In this document: positions 16,637 to 25,690 of the stretch, piece by piece
Numbering within the stretch: position 1 is the first letter of the stretch
Layout of the letters: each line of letters starts with the position of its first letter
Source: Bacteroidales bacterium
GTDB lineage: Bacteria; Bacteroidota; Bacteroidia; Bacteroidales; F082
Direction of reading: 5' to 3'
Length of the DNA stretch: 64,000 nucleotides
Assembly (NCBI GenBank): GCA_024710405.1
Contig: JANJUV010000019.1
Location: forward strand, 124,001 to 188,000
Position numbers and translations under genes: made by a program
The notes under the pieces: generated by a model
The model's database searches: none
What the model was told of the DNA's origin: nothing
The model's input: only the letters and a program-made list of their open reading frames with translations

Positions 16637-19093
16637 ATGAAGTATTTATCTTATAGAATCTTTGCTCTGTTTTTTGTTTCAGTCTTTTTGTTGCCATCGG
16701 CTTTCGGGCAGGTGCTGGAACCTGTAAAGTGGAGTTTCAGCAGCGAGAAAAAAGCACCGAATGAGTATGAACTCATTTTTACCGCAGACATTGAACCCAC
16801 CTGGCATCTGTATTCTCAAAACATTCCGATGTCGCCACCGGCTACTACCTTTGTTTTTGAACCTGCAAGCGGGTATGAACTCATCGGAAATGTTGAAGAA
16901 TCGCCTTCAGTAGAGCAGTACGACCCCAATTTTGAAATGACACTCAGATTCTTCTCGGGTAAAGCTATATTTCGTCAGAAAGTCAGGCTCACAGGCGAGC
17001 AGCCTGTTGTTGTAAAGGGTTCGCTTGAGTTTATGTGTTGCGACGATACTCGTTGTTTGCCTCCATCCGAGGTTGATTTTTCTTTTCAACTCAGCCCTGA
17101 AAATACAGCTTCAGGTGTTACCGGCCCAGGAATGGGTACAGGAATCTTGAAACCAGTAACCTGGGAATATGATATTGAAAAAGTGTCCAACGGGTTGTAT
17201 GAACTTATCTTCAAGGCTAATATAGATAAGGGATTTCATCTGTACTCCTTAAAGATTCCTGAAAACGGACCATTGCCAACAGAGTTCACTTTTGAACCCA
17301 ACGAAGCATATGTTCTTGACGGGGATGTTTTTGAAGTTACCATAGGAAAGGAAAAATATGATGAGATCTTCGAAATGAACATCACTTCATTCGAAGGTAT
17401 GGCTGAGTTCAGACAGCGTATATTAACCCGCACCGAATCATTGTTTTCGTTAAAAGGTGAAATCGCATACATGGTATGTAATGATGTTGGCTGTGTAGCC
17501 CTGTATGAAGATATCCTGCTCACTATAGATAATGGCAAACTGGTAACTGGAAATGAGGAAACTGCGGTTGAAGCAACAGGCGGTACGAAAGCCGACATTC
17601 AGGGCACTTCTTCTTCGCTGTGGGGTTTCTTTTTCATTGCATTTCTGGCCGGATTGGCTGCTATTCTGACACCTTGTGTTTTCCCGATGATTCCGATGAC
17701 GGTTTCTTTCTTTATGAACGATAAGGAATCAAAAGTAAAAGGCAAGATAAAGGCTGTGGTTTATGGCCTTTCCATTATCGGAATCTACACACTGATTGGT
17801 TCTATATTGGCTGTGGTGGCAGGCCCTGATATTGCCAACTGGCTGAGTACACACTGGTTACCTAATATTCTGTTCTTTCTCATCTTTGTCATTTTTGCTG
17901 CATCATTTTTTGGTATGTTCGAGATTACGCTACCGCATTGGCTTGTCAATAAATCAGATCAGAAAGCCGATAAGGGAGGGTATCTAGGATCTGTATTTAT
18001 GGCGCTAACCCTTGTGCTTGTATCATTTAGCTGCACAGGTCCAATTGTCGGAACAATTCTGGTGGAATCGGCAGGTGGTCAGGTGTTAAAACCCATTGTG
18101 GGCATGTTTGGTTTTTCCTTAGCGTTTGCCTTGCCGTTTACTATGTTTGCCATATTCCCGAAATGGCTGAGCACACTGCCTAAGTCAGGTGGATGGCTCA
18201 ATTCAGTAAAGGTAGTGCTTGGGTTCCTCGAACTTGCACTGGGTCTTAAATTTTTATCGGTCGCTGACCAGACCTACCACTGGGGTATCCTTGACCGTGA
18301 AATCTATCTGGCATTCTGGATTGTAATTTTCTTTCTGCTGGGGCTTTATTTGTTGGGCAAGATTAAATTCCCGCATGATTCTGAAGTAAAAACGCTTAGT
18401 GTGCCACGCCTGATGCTGTCCATAATCACTTTCACATTTGTGGTGTATCTGATACCCGGCATGTTTGGTGCACCCTTAAAAGCACTATCGGGCTACATGC
18501 CTCCAATGGCCACTCATGATTTTGATTTGAACGACATCATCAGGAAAAATTCGCGGCTTTCGTCCGGGGCAACTGCCAGTTTAACAGATCATCAATTATG
18601 CGAAACCCCAAAGTTTCATGAGAAACTTCACCTTCCTCATGGACTGGAAGGTTATTTTGACTACGAACAGGGTCTGGCATGTGCCAAAGCATTGAACAAG
18701 CCTATTTTCATTGATTTCACAGGACATGGATGTGTCAATTGCCGCGAAATGGAAGCCAATGTATGGAGCGATCCGCGTGTATTAAGTCTGCTTGAAACTG
18801 AATATGTGGTTATTGCACTGTATGTGGACGACAAAACCAGCTTACCTGAGAACGAGTGGGTTGTTTCTGAGTATGACGGAAAGGTGAAGAAAACCATTGG
18901 AAGGAAATATGCGGATTTTCAGATTTCAAAATTTGGGGTAAACGCGCAACCCTATTACGTTCTGATGGGTCATAACGGCGAAGTGCTCAACCAACCAAAA
19001 GCCTATGACCTGAATGTGGATGCTTTCGTTGAGTTTCTGAAAACAGGGGTTGAAAATTTTAAATCCGGAAAATCGGTGTACCGCATACCCTAA
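16637..19093 (+). CDS. dsbD: Thiol:disulfide interchange protein DsbD with two tandem N-terminal alpha domains
   Basis: This 818-residue membrane protein carries electrons from cytoplasmic thioredoxin to periplasmic thiols. After a signal peptide (1-24) come two DsbD-alpha-like domains. The first is about 25-155 with C134/C135 and C140, the same CxxxxxC spacing as the E. coli pair; the second is about 168-310 with C281 and C286. The transmembrane domain (about 325-615) carries the two conserved Cys, C347 in TPCVFPMIP and C466 in FSCTGPIVG. The C-terminal thioredoxin-like gamma domain has C699-V-N-C702. Usual DsbD has one alpha domain, so the tandem copy is unusual. No c-type cytochrome genes are nearby, so its targets are unknown. 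Confidence 0.93.
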   Translation: MKYLSYRIFALFFVSVFLLPSAFGQVLEPVKWSFSSEKKAPNEYELIFTADIEPTWHLYSQNIPMSPPATTFVFEPASGYELIGNVEESPSVEQYDPNFEMTLRFFSGKAIFRQKVRLTGEQPVVVKGSLEFMCCDDTRCLPPSEVDFSFQLSPENTASGVTGPGMGTGILKPVTWEYDIEKVSNGLYELIFKANIDKGFHLYSLKIPENGPLPTEFTFEPNEAYVLDGDVFEVTIGKEKYDEIFEMNITSFEGMAEFRQRILTRTESLFSLKGEIAYMVCNDVGCVALYEDILLTIDNGKLVTGNEETAVEATGGTKADIQGTSSSLWGFFFIAFLAGLAAILTPCVFPMIPMTVSFFMNDKESKVKGKIKAVVYGLSIIGIYTLIGSILAVVAGPDIANWLSTHWLPNILFFLIFVIFAASFFGMFEITLPHWLVNKSDQKADKGGYLGSVFMALTLVLVSFSCTGPIVGTILVESAGGQVLKPIVGMFGFSLAFALPFTMFAIFPKWLSTLPKSGGWLNSVKVVLGFLELALGLKFLSVADQTYHWGILDREIYLAFWIVIFFLLGLYLLGKIKFPHDSEVKTLSVPRLMLSIITFTFVVYLIPGMFGAPLKALSGYMPPMATHDFDLNDIIRKNSRLSSGATASLTDHQLCETPKFHEKLHLPHGLEGYFDYEQGLACAKALNKPIFIDFTGHGCVNCREMEANVWSDPRVLSLLETEYVVIALYVDDKTSLPENEWVVSEYDGKVKKTIGRKYADFQISKFGVNAQPYYVLMGHNGEVLNQPKAYDLNVDAFVEFLKTGVENFKSGKSVYRIP

Positions 19094-19631
19094 GCAAGCT
19101 GAATAGATCAGATAAACACTTAATAAGCATTTAAGTGACTAATTTTCAATGAGGAAACTTTGCGTCATAGCCTTTCTGCGTTGTGGCTGTTGCACAAAGT
19201 TCCGCAATGGAGACACAGAAGTTTTTAAAAGAAACAGAATTGACGATTGCTCTTTGGTTCTCTTTGTCACAGATTTAACTGCCAAAAAGCACAGATGAAT
19301 ATCACTTATTCCATTGTGTTTTCTGATTAGTAATGATCAATTGCCTTTGTAATAATCAGCAATAGCTAATTTTTTTTCAAAAAGTCAATTCAGCTGAGCA
19401 GTTTTCAAATCAGACCATTTTTCTGTTTTTTTTGTCTTAATGATGCGATATTCCTCACAGAAAGGAATAAGTAGTAATTTTATACTCTCTAATGGTTAGG
19501 GATTCTTTGGCATAACGGAGTCATTATTTATTTAAGAAAGATTGAATTGCCGTTGTCAACGAATGTTATGAGAACATCGTCTTCATGATGAATAGTAAAA
19601 ATTGTCATGTTGACCTGAAAAATACAGACAG
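19094..19631. other. Gene-free interval of 538 bases
   Basis: No convincing open frame, RNA gene or promoter box is visible. A hairpin CACTTAA/TTAAGTG lies at 19117-19137, 23 bases after dsbD, but no T-run follows. The stretch 19150-19290 holds several short degenerate phrases built on CTTTG and CACAGA, which resemble decayed intergenic repeat sequence. Nothing else is supported. Confidence 0.5.
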
Positions 19632-22600
19632 ATGAAAAAAATAGTATTGTTCGTTCTGCTTGGTTTATTGATCTGCACAAAACAAGCGATGCCGCAGGCA
19701 GGGCAAACCCTTCGGGTTTTTGAAATGGAGGAGTTGGACGACTACATCGATTATGTACTGAATATTCTGTATGCCGGTGGTGGAATCATCGACACCGCAT
19801 CCATTACCTATCAGGGTCATCCTTTATCCATAGGAAGATTCGAAAACGGAAATGACATTGGATTTGGCAAAGGGGTGATACTTTCCAACGGCAGAGTGAA
19901 GACAGCTGAAGCAGGAGCCAACCGATATGGTGCTTATGGAGACTCATTAGGCTATCCGGGCGATCCTGACCTTGATAGGATGTATCAGTTTATTACACCG
20001 GATGGAAAACCTGATACGACTTCCGACGCTGCAGTACTGAGTTTTAAGTTCAAACCGTTCTACGGTAATATCAACCTCGGATATGTTTTTGCTTCTGAAG
20101 AATATCCATATGCCGGCGAAAGACCCACAGGGCCGGATATTGACCTTACCGGTGAGGATGACTATTTTTATGATGTTTTCGGAATATTTGTGAGTTCTAC
20201 CGGCGGGCAATTCAGTAACCAGTCAAAAAACATGGCTATTATACCTTCTTCAGGAGGAACCGGTGAAGAATGGGTGCTTATAAGGACCATTAATCCAAGA
20301 GTTAACATACCATTATACAGACCCAACCTAGATCCGCCATTTGGCCTCACGACTGAATTTGATGGATTGACGGTTCCGTTTAACATTAATGCAAACCTCG
20401 TTCCCTGTCGTGATTATATTGTAAAAATTGCTGTTGCTGACTTCTGGGATTCGGAGGAAGCACCCTATGACGAATACCCATCAAACTTCAATTCCGGCGT
20501 TTTCCTCGAAGAAAAAAGCCTCATCAGCGGCGAAGGCATCAACTATTCGGTTGACTGGTATTTTGACAACCCTAACATTGATTGTGAAGACTGTGTGGTT
20601 GTCGGCTGCTCAAACCTGATCATACAGTTCACACTAAACAAGCCTGCTCAGGATGACTATAAGTTACCCTATTCTCTACAGGGTTTCACTCATGCTGATA
20701 TTGAGCCTATACCAGATACGATCGTTATACCTGCCGGACAAGTAAGTACAACCATTGAGATCAGGCCGTTGGCTGGAACCATAACCGGTGACTTCGAATA
20801 CTGGAAGTTCCGCTACCCTATCAATCCATGTGATGTTCCTGTGCCGCCATTCTCAGGAGGTTTTACCGGTGTGGTTGACTTCAAAGCATATGATTATCAG
20901 TCTATTCAGGAAGTTACCAAACAAATTACAGCCAGCTGCGGTGAGACCGTAAGCCTTACCTTTCTGGATGATATTGTAGGTGGTTTTCCACCATATAACC
21001 TTGTTTGGTCATACAACGGCAACTTGATCGGGCCAGGACAACCGGTTTCGCATGTAGTGCAGGACAGTCCTGACATGGTTGATGTCAGCATTTCAGATGG
21101 TTGCGGCAACAACAACGTCAGCCATGTCCAGATCAACAACAATCCATTGGTTGTTACCGTATCACCCGGTACTATAGTAGAAATCTGTGAAGGACAAAGC
21201 GAAAACCTGCTGATTACCAACACGAATCCTTTTAATTCTTTTGTTTCAGTGCAGTGGTTCAGAGGCGATTGGGGGACTCCAATTGGTTCGGCAAATCCGC
21301 TGAATGTGCCTTATGACCCGAATCTGGTTGGAACGATCAATTATTATTACAGAGCTACAGACGACTGCGGTAACATTCGCGAAGGCTCAATTCTGGTTAC
21401 ACAGGATCCCATTCTTTCGGCCGGGGACGACCGCTGGATTTGTTTCGGAGACGAAACTACCCTGGTTTCCACTGAAGCTGTCTATTATTGGTGGTATGAT
21501 GGTGTTCCCGGACAGCCGGGCACCAACCTTATTGCTGAGGGCGCCAATGCTCAAAGTGTTGTTGTTTCACCTGCTGTGCAAACCACCTACCACCTCGAAG
21601 TGCGTAGCAAATGTGATGAAACACTTATCCTCAGTACGACAGTTACCGTTTTTGTGGAGTATTTTGATGCCGAAATTGTTTCGCCCGATGAACCCGACTT
21701 TGAAATCTGCCCAGGAGGAACCCTCACACTCGAAGCCAATGGTTTGGGTCCATGGCTATGGAGCACAGGCGAAACTACACAGAGTATTACCATTACACTC
21801 AACCAGCCCGGAACCTTCCAGTATAGCGTTGAAGCAAATACAACCTATTGTACTGATGTAGCCGTTGTGGATATTCTGGTGTATCCGTTTGCTCAGGTTA
21901 CCGCAACTGCAGAATTCAGCACGGTTTGTGTTGGAACCCCTGTAACCCTTACAGCCACAGGTACGGGTAGCTTTACCTGGTCGGCAACACCCAACGATCC
22001 CAGTCTTGCCGGGCAGGAAACATTGGTTAATCCTGTTGTAACACCATCACAATTAACTACATATGAATGTCATATCGTTGACCTGAACCTTTGTGAAGCA
22101 ACCGATGAAGTTACAGTAGGCATCAGGCCTCAACCGACTATTGATTATAACTATACACCTCAGGAAGTGTGTACCGGTCAAAATGTTGACTTTGTGTATT
22201 CAGGCAACGGGCCTGCGTCTGCTCAATATCTTTGGGATTTTGATGGAGGCAGTTTTTCGGGCAGTGGCCCTGGTCCAATCGTTGTTAACTGGGTCAATGC
22301 CGGAACCAAATTAGTTACGCTGCAACTGATTGAGCCAAACTGTATATCTGACGTATATTCCGAAAGTGTGGAAGTGAATCCGCTCCCTGAGCCTGATTTC
22401 ACAGCCGACATCCTCGAAGGCTGCCAGCCATTCGAAGTACAGTTCAGCGACCAAAGCACTGAGGTGTTTGGCAACGCCACATATGAATGGGATTTTGGAG
22501 ATGGCAACACATCAACCTTAAGAAATCCGGTGCACACCTTTACCGAACCGGGTTTCTACACCGTGTCGCTGACAGTGGCCAACACAGAGTTTTGCTTTAA

Positions 22601-23159
22601 AACCAAAACCATAACCAACTATATTGAGGTGTTCCCTAAACCAAACACCGCGTTTACAGCCAATCCACGAATCACAACCTTAGGTGATCCCGAAATCAGT
22701 TTCGAGAACCTTACCACTCCCGAAGGAAGTAATTACACATGGGATTTCGCCGATGGGACTACCTCTGACGAAGAAAACCCTCTGCATACCTACACACAGG
22801 CCGGTACTTTTATTGTGGTGCTGACTGCCGAAACAGACAAGGGTTGTACCGAAGTGTATGAACTCGACATTGTCATCTCCGAAGTAGCGCAGTTGTTTAT
22901 CCCATCGGCCTTCACTCCCAACGGTGATGGATTGAACGATTGCTTCGAGATCAAAGGAACACCCTTCAGCAACTACACCATGAAAATAATCGACCGGTGG
23001 GGTAAAGTGGTACATGTGTCGAAGAATTTTGAAGATTGTTGGGATGGTTCAGCAGAAGGAATTGAGCTTCCCGGCGGATCCTATGTGTACCATATATTCG
23101 GTTCCGATTACCTTGGCCGCACCATCGAATACAAAGGGACTGTGAGTTTGCTGAGGTAA
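19632..23159 (+). CDS. Type IX secretion cargo with choice-of-anchor L, Ig/PKD repeats and type B sorting domain, copy 1
   Basis: This is a 1175-residue secreted surface protein. After a signal peptide (1-23), residues about 30-290 form a choice-of-anchor-L-type domain (FGKGVILSNGRVKTAE, VFASEEYPYAG, GVFLEEKS). Then come Ig-like SprB-type repeats with PNDPSLAGQE. Two PKD domains have YEWDFGDGNTST and YTWDFADGTTSD. The C-terminal 90 residues are the type B (CHU_C) sorting domain: FIPSAFTPNGDGLNDCFEI, IIDRWGKVV, GGSYVYHI. This domain directs export through the type IX system and attachment to the surface. The same architecture is repeated in the gene at 25691. A role in adhesion or gliding is plausible but not shown. 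Confidence 0.88.
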   Translation: MKKIVLFVLLGLLICTKQAMPQAGQTLRVFEMEELDDYIDYVLNILYAGGGIIDTASITYQGHPLSIGRFENGNDIGFGKGVILSNGRVKTAEAGANRYGAYGDSLGYPGDPDLDRMYQFITPDGKPDTTSDAAVLSFKFKPFYGNINLGYVFASEEYPYAGERPTGPDIDLTGEDDYFYDVFGIFVSSTGGQFSNQSKNMAIIPSSGGTGEEWVLIRTINPRVNIPLYRPNLDPPFGLTTEFDGLTVPFNINANLVPCRDYIVKIAVADFWDSEEAPYDEYPSNFNSGVFLEEKSLISGEGINYSVDWYFDNPNIDCEDCVVVGCSNLIIQFTLNKPAQDDYKLPYSLQGFTHADIEPIPDTIVIPAGQVSTTIEIRPLAGTITGDFEYWKFRYPINPCDVPVPPFSGGFTGVVDFKAYDYQSIQEVTKQITASCGETVSLTFLDDIVGGFPPYNLVWSYNGNLIGPGQPVSHVVQDSPDMVDVSISDGCGNNNVSHVQINNNPLVVTVSPGTIVEICEGQSENLLITNTNPFNSFVSVQWFRGDWGTPIGSANPLNVPYDPNLVGTINYYYRATDDCGNIREGSILVTQDPILSAGDDRWICFGDETTLVSTEAVYYWWYDGVPGQPGTNLIAEGANAQSVVVSPAVQTTYHLEVRSKCDETLILSTTVTVFVEYFDAEIVSPDEPDFEICPGGTLTLEANGLGPWLWSTGETTQSITITLNQPGTFQYSVEANTTYCTDVAVVDILVYPFAQVTATAEFSTVCVGTPVTLTATGTGSFTWSATPNDPSLAGQETLVNPVVTPSQLTTYECHIVDLNLCEATDEVTVGIRPQPTIDYNYTPQEVCTGQNVDFVYSGNGPASAQYLWDFDGGSFSGSGPGPIVVNWVNAGTKLVTLQLIEPNCISDVYSESVEVNPLPEPDFTADILEGCQPFEVQFSDQSTEVFGNATYEWDFGDGNTSTLRNPVHTFTEPGFYTVSLTVANTEFCFKTKTITNYIEVFPKPNTAFTANPRITTLGDPEISFENLTTPEGSNYTWDFADGTTSDEENPLHTYTQAGTFIVVLTAETDKGCTEVYELDIVISEVAQLFIPSAFTPNGDGLNDCFEIKGTPFSNYTMKIIDRWGKVVHVSKNFEDCWDGSAEGIELPGGSYVYHIFGSDYLGRTIEYKGTVSLLR

Positions 23160-23180
23160 AAGCACCACTCTAATACTTTT

Positions 23181-23210
23181 TTACAACCCTGCACACCTGT
23201 AGGGTTGTAA
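23181..23210 (+). terminator. Terminator after type IX cargo copy 1
   Basis: TTACAACCCT and AGGGTTGTAA form a perfect 10-base-pair stem with a 10-base loop, followed by TTATTTTA. Confidence 0.75.
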
Positions 23211-23221
23211 TTATTTTATGT

Positions 23222-23259
23222 CAAAATGTAAATAATACTTGACAAAATATAAATAATAC
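23222..23259. repeat. Two direct repeats with 21-base period in a promoter
   Basis: CAAAATGTAAATAATAC (23222-23238) and CAAAATATAAATAATAC (23243-23259) differ at one base and start 21 bases apart, two helical turns. The second copy lies between the -33 and -7 elements of the downstream gene. In addition AAATGTAA (23224-23231) is a perfect inverse of TTACATTT (23261-23268) at the -7 box. This is a good candidate operator for the XRE regulator encoded 500 bases downstream. Confidence 0.65.
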
Positions 23260-23269
23260 ATTACATTTG
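23239..23269 (+). promoter_or_regulatory. Promoter of the membrane protein/XRE pair
   Basis: TTGACA begins at 23239 and TACATTTG is at 23262-23269, with 20 bases between TTG and the -7 box. This fits the TTG-N17-23-TAnnTTTG pattern well. The ATG at 23287 would be about 10 bases after the transcript start. Confidence 0.65.
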
Positions 23270-23286
23270 TAGCAAATATCAATCTT

Positions 23287-23778
23287 ATGAACAGAAATTA
23301 TTTGTTTCCGCATGTGTATCGTTTCATCGGCTGGATCGTATTGGTCCCCGGACTTATTCTTGGTCTGACGCATATACTGGGCGGCTTTGAAGCCACATGG
23401 CTCAACCTGCCTGTTTTTGTTGTTTCCGAACCTGGTTTTCTGGGCGAGGACAAGTGGTTTGGTTTGAGTACGAACAACCTTACTGACGAGCTTGCCGGTG
23501 TGATGCTCATCATCGGTTTGGCTTTTTTAGCTTTTTCTCGCGAAAAGAGCGAAGATGAGTTTATCGCCCGCATAAGGCTTGAGTCATTGCTCAGAGCTAC
23601 TTACCTCAACTACGGCATTTTGCTGTTCACAATAGTATTCATGTATGGCTCTGCATTTTTCTGGGTGCTGGTTTTCAATATGTTTACGATATTGTTGTTT
23701 TTTATTGTGCATTTTAATCTGGCGTTGGCCAAAGCCCGCCGCAACTTCAGACCAGATGAAGAATCATATCAGGGTTGA
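23287..23778 (+). CDS. Small integral membrane protein of unknown function
   Basis: I do not recognise this 163-residue protein. It has four likely transmembrane segments at about 11-31, 68-83, 106-120 and 122-145, with a polar loop at about 84-103 rich in Arg/Glu (SREKSEDEFIARIRLESLLRA). Its last 23 bases overlap the start of the XRE regulator gene in another frame, so the two are translationally coupled. Pairs of a small helix-turn-helix regulator with a multi-pass membrane protein are common in bacteria, but the function is mostly unknown. The promoter with direct repeats upstream suggests self-regulation of the pair. Confidence 0.8.
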   Translation: MNRNYLFPHVYRFIGWIVLVPGLILGLTHILGGFEATWLNLPVFVVSEPGFLGEDKWFGLSTNNLTDELAGVMLIIGLAFLAFSREKSEDEFIARIRLESLLRATYLNYGILLFTIVFMYGSAFFWVLVFNMFTILLFFIVHFNLALAKARRNFRPDEESYQG

Positions 23779-23965
23779 GCGTGCGCGTATGCGCATCACG
23801 CAGGAGGAATTGGCAGCCCGGGTTCAGGTGAGCCGACAGGCCATAAATGCCATTGAAGCAGGTAAGTATAATCTATCTACGATGCTGGCACTGAAGATTG
23901 CACAGGTGTTTGGCACCACCGTGGATGCATTGTTTGAGTTAGAACCTTCGGATTGGAAACCATAG
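23756..23965 (+). CDS. XRE-family helix-turn-helix transcriptional regulator
   Basis: This 69-residue protein is a single Cro/C1-type helix-turn-helix domain of the short YozG-like type. ITQEELAARVQVSRQAINAIEAGK holds the helix-turn-helix (about residues 13-36), and LALKIAQVFGTTVDALFELE closes the domain. The start is ATG 23756 (MKNHIRVERARM), overlapping the membrane protein gene by 23 bases; the in-frame extension further upstream is the other gene read in the wrong frame. The likely target is the direct-repeat promoter at 23222-23269. There is no sensor domain, so the membrane partner or dimer state may carry the signal. Confidence 0.9.
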   Translation: MKNHIRVERARMRITQEELAARVQVSRQAINAIEAGKYNLSTMLALKIAQVFGTTVDALFELEPSDWKP

Positions 23966-24056
23966 GTATGTATTGATTCATTGGCGCTTGTCGGGGTCAC
24001 ATGTGTTTACCTGGATATTGAACATTCAGTGAATAATATTCATAAGGTAGCAAAAT

Positions 24057-24081
24057 AAAACCGGCTTGAGGGCCGGTTTTT
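24057..24081. terminator. Bidirectional terminator between XRE and peptidase genes
   Basis: AAAACCGGC and GCCGGTTTT pair around a TTGAGG loop. T-runs follow on both strands, serving the regulator (+) and the M20 peptidase (-). Confidence 0.85.
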
Positions 24082-24100
24082 GAGGGGGTTGATCTGTTTG

Positions 24101-25483
24101 CTATTTTCTGGCAAATTCCTGATAAAAAGCCACAATGGTTTCGATGCCCTTGTAGAAATTATCCAACGGATAATTCTCGTTTGGTGAGTGTATGGCATCC
24201 GATTCGAGGCCAAAGCCCATTAACAATGATTTGATTCCCAGTATTTGCTCAAATGTTGAGATGATTGGGATGCTGCCTCCGCTGCGCATGGGAACGGGTT
24301 GTTTGCCATAGGTTTGCATATAGGCTTTTTCGGCTGCCTTATAAGCCGGCAGTTCAATCGGGCAAACGTATGCCTGACCCCCATGCAGACTGTCCACCTT
24401 AACTTTAACGGTGTTTGGGGCAATGCTCTCGAAATGAGCCTTGAACATCTCTGCCACTTTCTCGTGATTCTGGTTAGGTACCAGCCTGCAGGATATTTTG
24501 GCGTATGCTTTTGAGGGTAGCACAGTTTTGGCTCCTTCACCGGTGTAGCCTCCCCAGATGCCGCATACATCGAAGGTAGGCCTGATGCCTGTGCGTTCGG
24601 TGGTTGTAAAGCCTTTTTCGCCACGAAGTTCGGCTACATCGAGTGCTTTTTTGTATGCTTCTTCACTGAAGGGCGCTTTGTTGAGCAGCGCACGTTCTTC
24701 GGTGGTGGCTTCGAGCACATCGTCGTAGAATCCCGGAATGGTGATGCGGTTGTTATGGTCGAGCATGCTGCTGATCATCTCGGCAAGCACAATGATGGGG
24801 TTGGCTACGGCACCGCCAAAAAGGCCGGAGTGCAGGTCGCGGTTGGGACCGGTAACTTCCACCTGCCAGTAGGCCAGTCCGCGAAGGCCTGTGGTGATGG
24901 ATGGTATGTCGGGCCCGATCATGCTGGTGTCCGACACCAGAATTAGGTCAGCCTGAAGCATTTCCTTGTGTTCGCTGCACCATTTGCCAAGGTTGGGTGA
25001 ACCTATTTCTTCTTCGCCTTCGATCATGAACTTAACGTTGCAGGGCAGGCTGCCTGTCTTCACCATAGTTTCGAAAGCCTTGGCATGCATAAAGCCTTGT
25101 CCTTTGTCGTCATCGGCTCCGCGGGCATATATTTTGCCATTTCTGACTTCAGGCTCAAAGGGCTGACTGATCCAGAGGTTGAGCGGGTCAACGGGCATCA
25201 CATCGTAGTGGGCATACACCAATACAGTGGGAAGGGTGGGGTCGATAATTTTTTCGCCATATACAACCGGATTGCCTTCAGTGGGCATCACTTCGGCCTT
25301 GTCGGCACCTGCTTTCAGGATGCTGTCCTTCCAGTATTCGGCAGCCCTGAGCATATCGGGCTTGTGGTCGCTGATGCTACTGATAGACGGGATACGGATA
25401 AGTCCGAATAATTCTTCCAGAAACCTGTCTTTGTTGGTTTCGATGTAGTTACGTGCTTTTTCCATGGGTAGGGTTTGATTCAT
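24101..25483 (-). CDS. M20 family dipeptidase/metallopeptidase
   Basis: This protein of about 460 residues belongs to peptidase family M20 (the CNDP/PepV-like dipeptidases that hold two zinc ions). VYAHYDVMPVDP supplies the first metal His and catalytic Asp; ARGADDDKGQ provides the bridging Asp. MIEGEEEIGSP contains the catalytic Glu pair, and a later His lies in SDAIHSPNENYPL. A lid/dimerisation domain is inserted at about 200-365. The start is ATG 25483 (MNQTLPMEKAR) or 25465 (MEKAR). There is no signal peptide, so it acts in the cytoplasm, probably on short peptides taken up by the cell. It sits alone between the two type IX cargo genes. Confidence 0.9.
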   Translation of the reverse strand: MNQTLPMEKARNYIETNKDRFLEELFGLIRIPSISSISDHKPDMLRAAEYWKDSILKAGADKAEVMPTEGNPVVYGEKIIDPTLPTVLVYAHYDVMPVDPLNLWISQPFEPEVRNGKIYARGADDDKGQGFMHAKAFETMVKTGSLPCNVKFMIEGEEEIGSPNLGKWCSEHKEMLQADLILVSDTSMIGPDIPSITTGLRGLAYWQVEVTGPNRDLHSGLFGGAVANPIIVLAEMISSMLDHNNRITIPGFYDDVLEATTEERALLNKAPFSEEAYKKALDVAELRGEKGFTTTERTGIRPTFDVCGIWGGYTGEGAKTVLPSKAYAKISCRLVPNQNHEKVAEMFKAHFESIAPNTVKVKVDSLHGGQAYVCPIELPAYKAAEKAYMQTYGKQPVPMRSGGSIPIISTFEQILGIKSLLMGFGLESDAIHSPNENYPLDNFYKGIETIVAFYQEFARK

Positions 25484-25646
25484 GTTTATTTGCGGGTAAA
25501 GATAACGATTTTCAGGAAATTTTTCAGATGACTTTCTTGACATTTACCCATTGGATATTATATAAAGTTCTGTTTAACAAATTACTATGAGCCGAATGAG
25601 GCTTTAAGTCATCTGTTAAAAATATGTGCCCGTTAAGAATTTTTAA

Positions 25647-25654
25647 TATTTTTG
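25647..25654 (+). promoter_or_regulatory. -7 promoter element of type IX cargo copy 2
   Basis: TATTTTTG fits TAnnTTTG and lies 36 bases before ATG 25691. The -33 region is not convincing. Confidence 0.4.
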
Positions 25655-25690
25655 TTAACCAAATAAGTTGGCCTAATCAAAACCACAAAA

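Noticed and set aside
21304-21861. A 185-codon frame inside the first type IX cargo gene
   Set aside because: Wrong-frame reading of Ig-like repeats; the real frame is continuous through both ends.
23222-23259. The direct repeats as a CRISPR array or origin iterons
   Set aside because: Only two copies with a 4-base gap, overlapping a promoter; no cas or replication gene is near.
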